Below are positions 9,283 to 16,811 of a DNA stretch of 64,000 bases, in pieces. This stretch comes from a virus: the IMG/VR virus record IMGVR_UViG_3300018954_000017, positions 1 to 64,000 of that record. One strand, given 5' to 3'. The notes under the pieces are model-generated. The model was not told where the DNA came from. It was given only the letters and a program-made list of their open reading frames with translations, and ran no database searches. Each line of letters starts with the position of its first letter. Position 1 is the stretch's first letter. Made by a program: the position numbers and the translations under genes.

Positions 9283-9639
9283 TTACTCCTCGATAGTCCG
9301 CAATCTCAAAATATCTTGCGCTCCCCTCTTCCACAGACTCGCCCACCAATATTCCCAACTAGCCTCATTTTCGCAGACTTCGGGGCAACTTTCAATCCAA
9401 TTGGTAATTTGAAAGCTCAACTGAATGAAATCATCAGTAGACCAAGTGCGACAAGTAGCTGACTCTAGCCACTTATGTTGAATGTCTTGGCAGATAGCTT
9501 GAACTTTTACCCCAGAGATCTTCGTCCGGACAGCGGGAAGTTCAATTTTAGTCAGACTAACATTGTAAACTTTGCCGTACATTGAGATGACGCTAATTGT
9601 TTGCAGCGCATCGTACTGTCTTAGCATTTGAATTTTCAT
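9283..9639 (-). CDS. Hypothetical Trp-rich protein
   Basis: 118 aa with eight Trp residues, most in the C-terminal half (for example WEYWWASLWKRG). Overlaps the upstream gene by 4 bp. No domain recognised. The aromatic-rich C-terminus suggests a protein- or membrane-interaction surface. Confidence 0.6.
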   Translation of the reverse strand: MKIQMLRQYDALQTISVISMYGKVYNVSLTKIELPAVRTKISGVKVQAICQDIQHKWLESATCRTWSTDDFIQLSFQITNWIESCPEVCENEASWEYWWASLWKRGAQDILRLRTIEE

Positions 9640-9833
9640 CGTAACTCCTTAGTATTCAAAAGCCGCCTATAGAAGCTGTGAGCATTGAGCAAGTCCCGCG
9701 TCGTCCCTGCAATGATTCGTTGATCATGCAAAATTTCAATGGAACGCGACTGGACTTGGGCTATGAGCTTAAAATTATTGCTCACGGCTCCTAGCTGATA
9801 GCTCAGGGCTTGTAGGCGGCAGATTCTAGTCAA
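9636..9833 (-). CDS. Small basic hypothetical protein
   Basis: 65 aa, rich in Arg and Leu with a helical composition. Its stop overlaps the next start by 4 bp. No family recognised; the charge could fit nucleic-acid binding. It starts 11 bp after the SSB2 stop. Confidence 0.45.
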   Translation of the reverse strand: MTRICRLQALSYQLGAVSNNFKLIAQVQSRSIEILHDQRIIAGTTRDLLNAHSFYRRLLNTKELR

Positions 9834-9843
9834 TTACAGAGAG

Positions 9844-10224
9844 CTATTCAAAAGGGAAATCATCATCATCAATTTCACTTGCTTCAGTCTCCACCGTCTC
9901 TTGGCTGATGTTTGGGGTTTTTGTTGGGCTACCAAATGACTCAAGTCGGTTAATGGTGAATTCGGGCACGGTACGATTGCCTGCATCAGTAGCTACTTTA
10001 TTCATTCGCAGACTACCTTCCATGACGACCATAGCACCCTGTGGAATGCTATGGAGAGCATCAGCTACCTTTCCGAATGCAACGGCTTTGATGGTCGCGT
10101 TGGCGGCTTCCTTGGTGCGTTCCACGAATTGAACGTAAGTGGTGCAGATAGGTTTCTGATCTGATGAAGTGTAGCGAAGTTCAGGCTGCTGGATTAATGT
10201 TCCGTACAATGTGGCAGAGTTCAT
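9844..10224 (-). CDS. ssb: Single-stranded DNA-binding protein, paralogue 2
   Basis: 126 aa from the ATG at 10224 (MNSATLYG); a longer frame reaches 10284 but its extra 20 residues do not look like SSB. An OB-fold of about 100 aa ends in an acidic tail EIDDDDFPFE, close to the canonical DDDIPF partner-binding tip but with one extra Glu. SSB coats phage ssDNA during replication and recruits partners through this tail. It follows a second SSB gene directly. A TACTATTGTGC-type sequence upstream (about 10250) recurs before the gene starting at 21424 and may mark its own promoter. Confidence 0.85.
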   Translation of the reverse strand: MNSATLYGTLIQQPELRYTSSDQKPICTTYVQFVERTKEAANATIKAVAFGKVADALHSIPQGAMVVMEGSLRMNKVATDAGNRTVPEFTINRLESFGSPTKTPNISQETVETEASEIDDDDFPFE

Positions 10225-10329
10225 GACAATGTTTAGTAGGTAATGTTTACTATTGTGCGAGGTCAGGTTTAAGCTATTAGCCATGAGCCTTTAGAAGAAT
10301 TAAAAGCTCATAGCCCACGGCTCACAGCT

Positions 10330-10671
10330 TTAATCTTCGTCGTCTGGAGCAGCATTTGTATCGCTACGGCTCCCCAACAGCTCAATCTCGTCAACATGAA
10401 TGACTGCTCGTGACCGCTCTTGACCCGTTTGCTTGTCATTCCAACGGTCAAATTTAAGATGACCTTTGATAGCCACCTGTTTACCTTTGGTCACATAATT
10501 GGCGATCACTTCCGCTGTCTTCCCCCACGCTTCACAATTAAACCAATCGGGTGCATCATCTTTTTTGCGGCGATTGACAGCTAAAGTGAACTGGGACTTA
10601 ACCGTGCCAGACTCAAAGTATTTGACATCTGGATCTCCACCGACGCGACCGACTAAAGTAACACTGTTCAT
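10330..10671 (-). CDS. ssb: Single-stranded DNA-binding protein, paralogue 1
   Basis: 113 aa, standard bacterial/cyanobacterial SSB OB-fold: MNSVTLVGRVG start, then DWFNCEAWGKTAEV and GKQVAIKGHLKFDRW. The acidic C-terminus ends APDDED and lacks the usual terminal Pro-Phe, so partner recruitment may be weaker than in paralogue 2. AGGAG lies about ten bases before the ATG. First gene of the minus-strand replication operon, preceded by a long leader with a promoter near 11005-11034. Confidence 0.9.
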   Translation of the reverse strand: MNSVTLVGRVGGDPDVKYFESGTVKSQFTLAVNRRKKDDAPDWFNCEAWGKTAEVIANYVTKGKQVAIKGHLKFDRWNDKQTGQERSRAVIHVDEIELLGSRSDTNAAPDDED

Positions 10672-10693
10672 TTTTACATGCTCCTAAAGGTAT

Positions 10694-10717
10694 TTCGGAA
10701 TCTAACGCTGTTCCGAA
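10694..10717 (-). promoter_or_regulatory. Hairpin just upstream of the SSB1 ribosome-binding site
   Basis: Perfect inverted repeat TTCGGAA (10694-10700) / TTCCGAA (10711-10717), ending about ten bases before the SSB1 Shine-Dalgarno in the minus-strand leader. It could be a translational operator, since SSBs are often autoregulated. No experimental basis. Confidence 0.35.
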
Positions 10718-10742
10718 GCAGCGCTTGTCTTCTATTGTAGGC

Positions 10743-10755
10743 TACTGAGGCATTG
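10743..10755 (-). promoter_or_regulatory. Proximal SSB promoter with partial TACTG palindrome
   Basis: Minus-strand TACAAT (+ ATTGTA, 10734-10739) is preceded by AATGCCTCAGTA, a one-sided match to the TACTGCCTCAGTA palindrome found at 11014, 34213 and 38059. The -35 is poor. It would give a leader of about 55 nt before SSB1. Confidence 0.4.
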
Positions 10756-11004
10756 GCATTGATTCTTGGGCTGATTTTGCGGTTAGTTTATTCCCGTCTT
10801 ACAAAGCATTTTTGAGTCTTGCAACTCACTCCTCAAGCTTAAATTTCCGTGTGCCCCACGGTATTTGTTACGAGTCTTTCCCAATGTGTGGAGTTGCTTC
10901 AAGCTCTGTCTCGCACACAGATTTCAATTCTCTTACTTCGTTAAAGGGGAGTCAGACGAACTTGAACATCCTTTTAGGTGAAGTCTAACCCAATTACTCT
11001 TTTC

Positions 11005-11034
11005 ATTCTAGTGTACTGAGGCAGTAGGTGTCAA
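11005..11034 (-). promoter_or_regulatory. Distal promoter of the SSB operon with operator in the spacer
   Basis: Minus-strand TTGACA (11034-11029), an 18-bp spacer and TAGAAT (11010-11005). The spacer holds the palindrome TACTGCCTCAGTA (11014-11026). The nearest downstream minus gene is SSB1, about 330 nt away, so the transcript would carry a long leader. I see no other gene in 10690-11030. Confidence 0.6.
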
Positions 11035-11333
11035 ACTGAATAAAGTTTGTCGATTGTCTTACGCATTGCGAATGAAAATTTGAGTATTTCGCGAACTATC
11101 TTCTCTTCATCAAGAGTATCTCCCGCTTGGTCAATCTCGTCAAATGTTATTTCCAAGACGTAACGCAAGTTTAACAAGAGTGCTTCTACTACATCAGGTT
11201 TTGCCCAATTGTAGTCCATGTAGATTGTTGAACGGATGGCGCTGATTGATGCTTCTAAAACGTTTTCTGCTGTCGGCGGCAGATCACCCAATTCATCTTC
11301 CAACACTTTCAATGCTAATTCTTCTCGGTTCAT
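11031..11333 (-). CDS. Hypothetical acidic helical protein
   Basis: 100 aa, Leu/Glu-rich, predicted mostly helical. Starts in a 4-bp overlap with the upstream gene. Its 3' end reaches the distal SSB promoter. No family recognised. Confidence 0.6.
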   Translation of the reverse strand: MNREELALKVLEDELGDLPPTAENVLEASISAIRSTIYMDYNWAKPDVVEALLLNLRYVLEITFDEIDQAGDTLDEEKIVREILKFSFAMRKTIDKLYSV

Positions 11334-11662
11334 GAGTATTCTCCGTTAGATCTTAATGTTGTCGGTTCAACGAGTTTGAACAATGCGTCCTCCTCTAAAT
11401 TTGTCACCGGATGCCGCCAGAACTGACCAGATCGCAAGTGAACGTCCATATCAATCCTCAATCCCTCAAACTGCCACAAAGTCTCAAACTTGAGAGGATT
11501 GTTAATCAACTCGGCTCGCAACAGTTGCCAAATTAACAAGTTGCAAGTTTCAACTACCGCATCATCCTCTGTCTCCAATGTCCGCATATGCCTTGCTACT
11601 GTCGCTTCTGCGTCAAAGTCGGACACAGGCGCGGCGTAACGGGTGAAGTTAATTGTTCGCAT
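11330..11662 (-). CDS. Hypothetical protein
   Basis: 110 aa if it starts at MRTINFTRY (11662), giving a short 14-bp overlap with the upstream gene; the longest frame from 11731 would overlap it by about 80 bp and is unlikely. No domain recognised. Part of a four-gene minus-strand set (11031-12422) with 3- to 14-base junctions. Confidence 0.55.
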   Translation of the reverse strand: MRTINFTRYAAPVSDFDAEATVARHMRTLETEDDAVVETCNLLIWQLLRAELINNPLKFETLWQFEGLRIDMDVHLRSGQFWRHPVTNLEEDALFKLVEPTTLRSNGEYS

Positions 11663-11939
11663 CGGGTTTCTCAATCGGTTCAACTGACAAGACTGTGACA
11701 TTATCATAGCCGCCTGGGTCATCTTCGGCAACTTCCGCCAACACTCGCTGCGTTGGTTTCTCTGGCTGAGTGTAGCAGTACAAGCTAAGTGTTTCCCAAA
11801 CAGGATCTGTGTGGTAGTTGGTAATTTTCATTCCACATTTAGCTGTGATGCCAAGTTTTGGGCTAGGGATTAGGTAATAATAAACCCGAACGTAATCTTT
11901 GATTTCTTGCTGAATCACCGCTTCGATCCTGGTTGTCAT
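11649..11939 (-). CDS. Hypothetical protein
   Basis: 96 aa, beginning MTTRIEAVIQQEIKDYV, with a Tyr-rich helix-strand N-terminus and acidic C-terminus. No family recognised. Three bases separate it from the upstream gene. Confidence 0.6.
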   Translation of the reverse strand: MTTRIEAVIQQEIKDYVRVYYYLIPSPKLGITAKCGMKITNYHTDPVWETLSLYCYTQPEKPTQRVLAEVAEDDPGGYDNVTVLSVEPIEKPDANN

Positions 11940-11942
11940 TAG

Positions 11943-12422
11943 TCACTCCGGTGGGTTTTCAATTGTGAATCTTGCGATCGCTTCTGCAATAGCTTCGGCG
12001 CGTTTGAGCGAGTAGGATGTAGCAATGTCATTTGAATAATGCGGCACGTAAGCTAACGTCACTCCACGATAGTCACCAGGTTGAGGTTCAGAGAAGTTCT
12101 GAGAAATTACTGTGATGCAGTTGGAATTTCTCTTAAACTCAATCCGCCCCGTATCCGTCACCTTATCCGTATTCTGCTCACGACGGTAGCTATTGATACG
12201 CATCAGTATCTCTAGCCCGTGTTCAGTTGTCAATAGCTCGTCAATGACCAGGCTGACCGCACCCTCGAATGTCTCACGGGCAATGAATTCGGTGTTTGGG
12301 TTGTTCGCTGATGCAGCGGTTAACGCACGGTATAATTGGTCTTCGCTATAGTCTTCAGCCGCATCGTACATATCAATGATTTCTTTACTCAGTTCATCGA
12401 CTAACTTGAATCGCTCAACCAT
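11943..12422 (-). CDS. Hypothetical protein
   Basis: 159 aa, acidic, with a helical N-terminal half and a C-terminal amphipathic helix (RAEAIAEAIARF). No domain recognised. First gene of the 11031-12422 set. The palindromic pair at 12515-12551 lies about 90 bp upstream and could control it. Confidence 0.6.
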   Translation of the reverse strand: MVERFKLVDELSKEIIDMYDAAEDYSEDQLYRALTAASANNPNTEFIARETFEGAVSLVIDELLTTEHGLEILMRINSYRREQNTDKVTDTGRIEFKRNSNCITVISQNFSEPQPGDYRGVTLAYVPHYSNDIATSYSLKRAEAIAEAIARFTIENPPE

Positions 12423-12514
12423 CGGCTCTCTCCCTTAACTCCCCTCAATCTAACTTACCCACCTTCCCTCGTCAATACCCACTAAGCAAGTGTTAGCGGT
12501 TGTGGACTTTGGCA

Positions 12515-12551
12515 ATCTACAGTAGATCAGGATTGCCAATTTACTGTAGAT
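12515..12551. promoter_or_regulatory. Paired palindromes, 24-bp spacing (ACTGTA family)
   Basis: ATCTACAGTAGAT (12515-12527) and ATTTACTGTAGAT (12539-12551), start-to-start 24 bp. The same pair with the same spacing occurs at 34692-34728 and, degenerate, at 50355-50390. It lies between the stop of the winged-helix-like gene (12574) and the start of the next operon. Likely an operator or iteron for a dimeric DNA-binding protein. Confidence 0.6.
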
Positions 12552-12573
12552 TGGGATTCTTGATTTGTACAAA

Positions 12574-13785
12574 TTAGAGTTTTGACCAAGGTATTACTCT
12601 AAGGTTCCCACAAGACCTTCGGACACAAACACGGGGTTCCTCATCTTTGTCCCCGTCATGCCACAAATAATCTGTCACAAGGTCATCCAGCAACCCTTGA
12701 GGCACCTCATCACACTCGGCTTCTGCTTTGTAACCCTCAACTATTGGATACAACTTGCCCCGTTCTAACTCTTTCTGAAACCTAGTCAGACTTTTGTGCC
12801 AGGAACCCTTCAAAAGCCCCGCTTCTGACAACCTATGCTTAACTGTTATATAGACCCGACTACATTCAGCAGGATCGGGAGCTATACGGGGCTGCAAGGT
12901 AGGTTCAAAGGGTGGCTCGTCGGATTGGGCGTCCCACGGGTCGGGCGGGTTTTGCGGGGCTTCTAGCGCGGGTTCGGCTGGCGAAATTTGCGCGGCGGAA
13001 ATCGTATTTAATTGACCACACTGATCCATTATCTTTTGCACGGGTATTTCATCTTCTCGTCTTCCGGGTTCACTAACTAGCCCGTGTTCTAGATTCTTTT
13101 TCGATGAATCGAAGTCAGTAAGGCTTGCCTCCGGATTCTCTTCACGAGTCAACTTAGCGTCGGGAGCCGGAGCAGACCCCGTAACCTTAGTGCAGGGGGC
13201 TAGCTCCGAGCAACCAGAGCGAGATATAGACGAAGAATCTTTTTGTAGATCTCGATCAGTCTCATTTAGTCTTATTAAGTCTAGAGGAGAATAAGAACCA
13301 GACAGGGAAAGGGTTTCGCTTTCGATAGCGTGTCTTTCCTGATCGATAGCGTGTCTTTCCTGATCGATAGCGTGTCTTTCCTGATCGATAGCGTGTCTTT
13401 CCTGACACGGTATTTCTTTTGGTTCCAAAGGTTCTGAATTCGACTGTGCATTGGTTTCGCCCTCTTGGGCTTTCCAATAATCCATCTCAGATCCATGCAA
13501 GTTCTTGACCATCCAGTGTTGGATTTTACGTCGATCACGTCCGTAATATTTCGGTTCAAACTCGAATAGTCCTTCATCTTCCAGCACCAGTCTCGCCCTT
13601 TTGAAGGAAGTTTCTTTTAAGTGGGTTTTAAGTGGTTTGAAATTTTCTCCGAACGGATCTGCCAACGATGCCTCAATCCACAATTTGATAACGCACTCGT
13701 TCTGCGTCAACAACCACTCTCCATCATCTTCCGACATTTTTGCAAAGCGCTTGTTCAATCTTTTTGCTACACTTGACTTACTCAT
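12574..13785 (-). CDS. Winged-helix-like DNA-binding protein, candidate replication initiator or regulator
   Basis: 403 aa from the ATG at 13785 (AAGG eight bases upstream). The N-terminal ~95 residues form a compact helical domain that aligns with the whole of the plus-strand protein at 34281-34619: shared CV..LWI, FG..F, T.L.E.SF..A and W.V.N.HG..YW. The centre is low complexity with four ERHAIDQ repeats. A C-terminal domain of about 100 aa is unfamiliar. The fold is inferred from the alignment and composition. Paired palindromes lie just past its 3' end, as for its paralogue, suggesting a protein-site module such as a Rep with iterons or a repressor with operators. Confidence 0.5.
   Translation of the reverse strand: MSKSSVAKRLNKRFAKMSEDDGEWLLTQNECVIKLWIEASLADPFGENFKPLKTHLKETSFKRARLVLEDEGLFEFEPKYYGRDRRKIQHWMVKNLHGSEMDYWKAQEGETNAQSNSEPLEPKEIPCQERHAIDQERHAIDQERHAIDQERHAIESETLSLSGSYSPLDLIRLNETDRDLQKDSSSISRSGCSELAPCTKVTGSAPAPDAKLTREENPEASLTDFDSSKKNLEHGLVSEPGRREDEIPVQKIMDQCGQLNTISAAQISPAEPALEAPQNPPDPWDAQSDEPPFEPTLQPRIAPDPAECSRVYITVKHRLSEAGLLKGSWHKSLTRFQKELERGKLYPIVEGYKAEAECDEVPQGLLDDLVTDYLWHDGDKDEEPRVCVRRSCGNLRVIPWSKL
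13322..13405. repeat. Four tandem 21-bp repeats inside the winged-helix-like gene
   Basis: Unit about GATAGCGTGTCTTTCCTGATC, four copies nearly identical at DNA level, encoding the heptad ERHAIDQ on the minus strand. Near-identity at third positions implies recent expansion by slippage; copy number may vary between relatives. Confidence 0.85.
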
Positions 13786-13845
13786 TGTATTAACCTTCAA
13801 TGACACTAGATTCGCCGTCGTCAGCCATTGCAGCTTGCGGCGGCT

Positions 13846-13868
13846 TTTGCTATGCTTATGATAGCAAA
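13846..13868. promoter_or_regulatory. Inverted repeat between divergent regulator genes
   Basis: TTTGCTAT (13846-13853) / ATAGCAAA (13861-13868), between the winged-helix-like gene (-) and the first ribbon-helix-helix gene (+). Placement in a divergent promoter region suggests an operator, perhaps for the adjacent RHH protein. Confidence 0.45.
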
Positions 13869-13886
13869 GATACCTAATTGACTGCT

Positions 13887-14096
13887 ATGAATTTTACATT
13901 AAGACTCCCTCCCAATGAGGAAGCGATCATTAGTCACTATTGTGCGCTAACGGGGCGAACGAAGACTGACGTGATCAGAGAGTTTGTCCGGTCACTAGAC
14001 CAAAAGAACTGGTTCCTTGAGGGTAATCAACAGCCTCTATCAGAGCCGCTTAAGCCGCAATCGTGGGACGAGTGGAGCGTTGACAATCTATGGTAA
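13887..14096 (+). CDS. Ribbon-helix-helix protein
   Basis: 69 aa from the ATG at 13887. Residues 1-45 match the Arc/MetJ/CopG pattern: an N-terminal strand (MNFTLRLP), then two helices with TGRTKTDVIREFV at the turn. The tail is short and Trp-containing. Probably a dimeric DNA-binding repressor; divergent from the winged-helix-like gene and adjacent to an inverted repeat. Confidence 0.7.
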   Translation: MNFTLRLPPNEEAIISHYCALTGRTKTDVIREFVRSLDQKNWFLEGNQQPLSEPLKPQSWDEWSVDNLW

Positions 14097-14146
14097 TCGA
14101 TTACCCGTTTTACCCAATCACAATGCTTGCAGATTAGGAATAAGTC

Positions 14147-14572
14147 ATGAAACGCACCCCAAACGACCAACCCCGTCGTCCTCGCACAGTCTACCTCACA
14201 GACGCCGCCTGGGAAGCTATAGAGGCAATGGGAGCACGAAAGGGTTACTCTCGGTCTGAAATGATTGAGCAGGCTGTGAGACAGAATGTGGCTATGTATG
14301 AGACTTTGCCAGCAGAAGTTGTTGCTGTCTTACGATCTCCCGAAGGATGGAAATTCACAGACTCTGGAAAGTTAATGGGTGCTTATCGAGGAATACGCAT
14401 CCTTTTGCATTTTGAAGATTCTAATTGGGTAGCAAACTTTTTCTCTCCAGGTCACGATATGATTGTTGGTCATTCTTGTGAAGGTGACCTGATTACAAGT
14501 GTTGAGTATGTCCAAGATTATATCGACTCATTCTTGGATGATGACAAACTTCCATTCACCGACGATTTCTAA
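14147..14572 (+). CDS. Ribbon-helix-helix protein with C-terminal extension
   Basis: 141 aa. Residues about 12-55 form a CopG-like unit (RTVYLTDAAWEAIEAMG ... YSRSEMIEQAV). The C-terminal ~80 aa are an unrecognised acidic domain. Follows the first RHH gene by 50 bp and ends before a strong terminator. Possibly an antitoxin-like regulator, but no toxin partner is visible. Confidence 0.65.
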   Translation: MKRTPNDQPRRPRTVYLTDAAWEAIEAMGARKGYSRSEMIEQAVRQNVAMYETLPAEVVAVLRSPEGWKFTDSGKLMGAYRGIRILLHFEDSNWVANFFSPGHDMIVGHSCEGDLITSVEYVQDYIDSFLDDDKLPFTDDF

Positions 14573-14593
14573 AACTTAACAAAACATCCCTGC

Positions 14594-14652
14594 AACCTCC
14601 ACGTTCCTTTCAGTCACTGTAGTGAGCGAAGCGAACGTGGAGGTTTTCTTTT
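14594..14652 (+). terminator. Rho-independent terminator
   Basis: AACCTCCACGTTC (14594-14606) pairs with GAACGTGGAGGTT (14633-14645), followed by TTTTCTTTT. Terminates the two plus-strand RHH genes. Confidence 0.85.
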
Positions 14653-14745
14653 GCTAGCCATAGTCTGACTATTGTGGGGCGAATGAGGGGGATGAGGCAG
14701 GGACTGAGAGGGGTTCTAGATACTATTTAAAATATTTTTGTTTCA

Positions 14746-15160
14746 AAACCGGACACCTGATCACAAAATCCGGACTGTCCGAAATCTCTACGTATGCGCC
14801 TCACTAAATGACACATGGTGTACTTGGTGTCCGAATTCACTGTCCGGTTATTAAGCCAGTCCTATTGACTGTCCGAGTTTTACATTTCGCGGATTTTTAC
14901 TGTCCGAATTCTAAAAATATGATAGACATCCACCAATTTGCTGTGGATAGCCATCAATATTTATCTGCCAGCGCCCAGTATTTCTAACAACTAATGACTG
15001 ACTACTGAACACTCTATTGCAATCTATTCTCAACAACTACCTTACTAAGTATTTATACCTGTCCGAATTTACTGTCCGGTTAGGTGTCCGGTTTTATCAA
15101 GCCTACTTATAGGCACATTGTCACTGTCCGAATTTGTTGTCACAAGCAAAAGTAATTCTT
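14746..15160. repeat. TGTCCG repeat array, copy 1 (noncoding)
   Basis: About 415 bp without a gene. It holds about nine direct CTGTCCGAATT-like motifs (near 14775, 14828, 14840, 14869, 14900, 15060, 15073, 15085, 15125) and inverted CCGGACACC / CCGGAC at the left end. The centre has no such motifs but is conserved with copy 2 at 51448-51842 (shared GTGGATAGCCATCA, CTCTATTGCAATCTATTCTC). It could be an iteron origin, a partition site, or a mini-transposon with multi-site ends. Purpose unknown. Confidence 0.7.
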
Positions 15161-15211
15161 TAGCCTACAAATGCTCGACCAAAGTATTACTAAAGATGAC
15201 TATAGTTGCCA

Positions 15212-15243
15212 TAGAAAAGCCCTCTAGTTAACTCTAGAGGGCG
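15212..15243 (-). terminator. Rho-independent terminator
   Basis: Minus strand: GCCCTCTAG pairs with CTAGAGGGC around a short loop (15219-15242), followed by TTTTC. It ends the minus operon whose last gene stops at 15269. Confidence 0.8.
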
Positions 15244-15268
15244 CGTGAGAGGCTTTAGGTAGCTGTTG

Positions 15269-15511
15269 TTAACGGTCGTCGTGTTGCGGGATTGTGAACC
15301 AACTGTTAAGCCATTTACCTAGTGCGGGATCTGCAAGTTTGACTGATTCATAACAATTGCTTGCCAATGAACTTGCAAGTTTTTCACCAAAGATTATGCC
15401 AGCCAAATCACAGAGTCTGGACATTTCCCTTTGGTCTTTAGCGAACACTGCGTCGATGAACTTATCAGTGAATTCATCCTCAGTCATCTCAATCGGTTGA
15501 AAGAATCTCAT
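15269..15511 (-). CDS. Hypothetical protein
   Basis: 80 aa, helical, N-terminus MRFFQPIEMTED. Overlaps the upstream 37-aa gene by ATGA. No family recognised. Last gene before the terminator at 15212. Confidence 0.6.
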   Translation of the reverse strand: MRFFQPIEMTEDEFTDKFIDAVFAKDQREMSRLCDLAGIIFGEKLASSLASNCYESVKLADPALGKWLNSWFTIPQHDDR

Positions 15512-15621
15512 ACTCGCTCCAAATCCAACTCATCAATTATCTTACCAATCCTATCTGTCACTTCTTGCAAGATTGCTTCGCATACTAGATACTTCTTAAG
15601 TGTTACGAAGTAACCTTGCAT
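15508..15621 (-). CDS. Small hypothetical protein
   Basis: 37 aa, MQGYFVTLKKY..., a predicted helix with an acidic C-terminus. Supported by the 4-bp stop-start overlap with the next gene. No domain recognised. Confidence 0.45.
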   Translation of the reverse strand: MQGYFVTLKKYLVCEAILQEVTDRIGKIIDELDLERV

Positions 15622-15808
15622 CTCTCGTGCCAATTGCTGCCAACGTTCCGCTCGTGGTTTGACATTTGCTACTCAAGACAGCAGATGTTGCACTACATGA
15701 AAGGTTGCTTCGCAACACTAAAGATGTTTGTTTAATCTTGCGAAGCAAGTTTGCACCTGAAGCACTACCTGCGGTTAACGGGTTTCTGGGTTTGATTGCG
15801 CCTGGAGT

Positions 15809-16189
15809 CTAAAAATACTCAAATCCTTTGTTCAACAAAAGTTCTCTTGTGATATCTGGTGTGTGCTGAAGTTCTGCATATAGGGCTTCAGCCTCTTCTG
15901 TTTGATCTAGAGTGAAATCTTTGATGATACCGAGGTCGTCATTGCCCCAAGCTGCAACACGGACGAATGACGACGCGGGATTAGTATGAACGGTGCGACT
16001 TATTTTTAACTCCACATACTCTTCACCGTCCCAACTCCACGGTTTGGTGTCATCATAATACGCAGGACGATCTGCATTCATTCCGTACCGCTCATAGAAT
16101 GTTGTGCCGTCTTCGTAGTAGTTGCCACACCACTGATCGGAAGTTTTGACGAAACAACTTTTTTGATAGCTTCCTTTTAAATCTAGCAT
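15809..16189 (-). CDS. Hypothetical protein
   Basis: 126 aa, rich in Tyr and Trp (for example YYDDTKPWSWDGEEYVE). A GGAGG sequence precedes the ATG. No family recognised. The 190 bp downstream (15622-15808) holds only repeat-like sequence (GGTTGCTTCGCAACAC near 15706). Confidence 0.6.
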   Translation of the reverse strand: MLDLKGSYQKSCFVKTSDQWCGNYYEDGTTFYERYGMNADRPAYYDDTKPWSWDGEEYVELKISRTVHTNPASSFVRVAAWGNDDLGIIKDFTLDQTEEAEALYAELQHTPDITRELLLNKGFEYF

Positions 16190-16248
16190 TTCATCCTCCG
16201 GTAATCAGTAAAACCTTTTTTGATAGCAAATGTGACCCTGAGTGAACT

Positions 16249-16509
16249 TTAATCATCTCTCATCCTTTCTAACCTAAATTGAGAAGACTCGTCTTGAGCA
16301 ATGTAGTCGTCATTGGTTCGCTTCACAACAGCGATTACTTCGTCGGGCATATGCGGATCATACAGCCAATACTCGTTAGCTGTCAGAGTACCAAAGATTC
16401 GCTTTAGATGGCAATGGTAGCTTGTGCTGTATCGCTCGCACCCGCTACTTTTGGGTGGCGTTGGATTTAGGTTGGCAAACGGGCAGTTGATTGCTTTACA
16501 AATGTTCAT
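16249..16509 (-). CDS. Hypothetical Cys-rich protein
   Basis: 86 aa with four Cys in the first half (C4, C9, C24, C33) plus His nearby, suggesting a small metal-binding module followed by a strand-rich C-terminus. No known family. The upstream 300 bp to 16811 have no supported gene and contain another GGTTGCTTCGCAACACTT repeat (about 16605). Confidence 0.55.
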   Translation of the reverse strand: MNICKAINCPFANLNPTPPKSSGCERYSTSYHCHLKRIFGTLTANEYWLYDPHMPDEVIAVVKRTNDDYIAQDESSQFRLERMRDD

Positions 16510-16811
16510 TTTAGTTCCCTAAATTACTGTCAGTGTGATTAGATTCGACCTCCACTATCATGTCATGAGCTAGCTGTTGATCCCAATAGAATCTCGCGTA
16601 CCAAGGTTGCTTCGCAACACTTAACTTGTTTAATTGGTGACCGAAGTGAACTTGCATAGACCGAGAGAACCAACGGAGTAGATGGAACCAAGTTTAGTCA
16701 TTCGAGTCGTTTGGTGGGTATCTACTAGTAATTTTACATTAAGCGAATGCGTGTGTCTACAGTATCCTAGACTCCCCTGGCAAGCTAACGTAGAGCTAAA
16801 GTCCACTTACA

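Noticed and set aside
14746-15160. CRISPR array
   Set aside because: The TGTCCG motifs are short, irregularly spaced and partly inverted; there are no uniform spacers and no cas genes.
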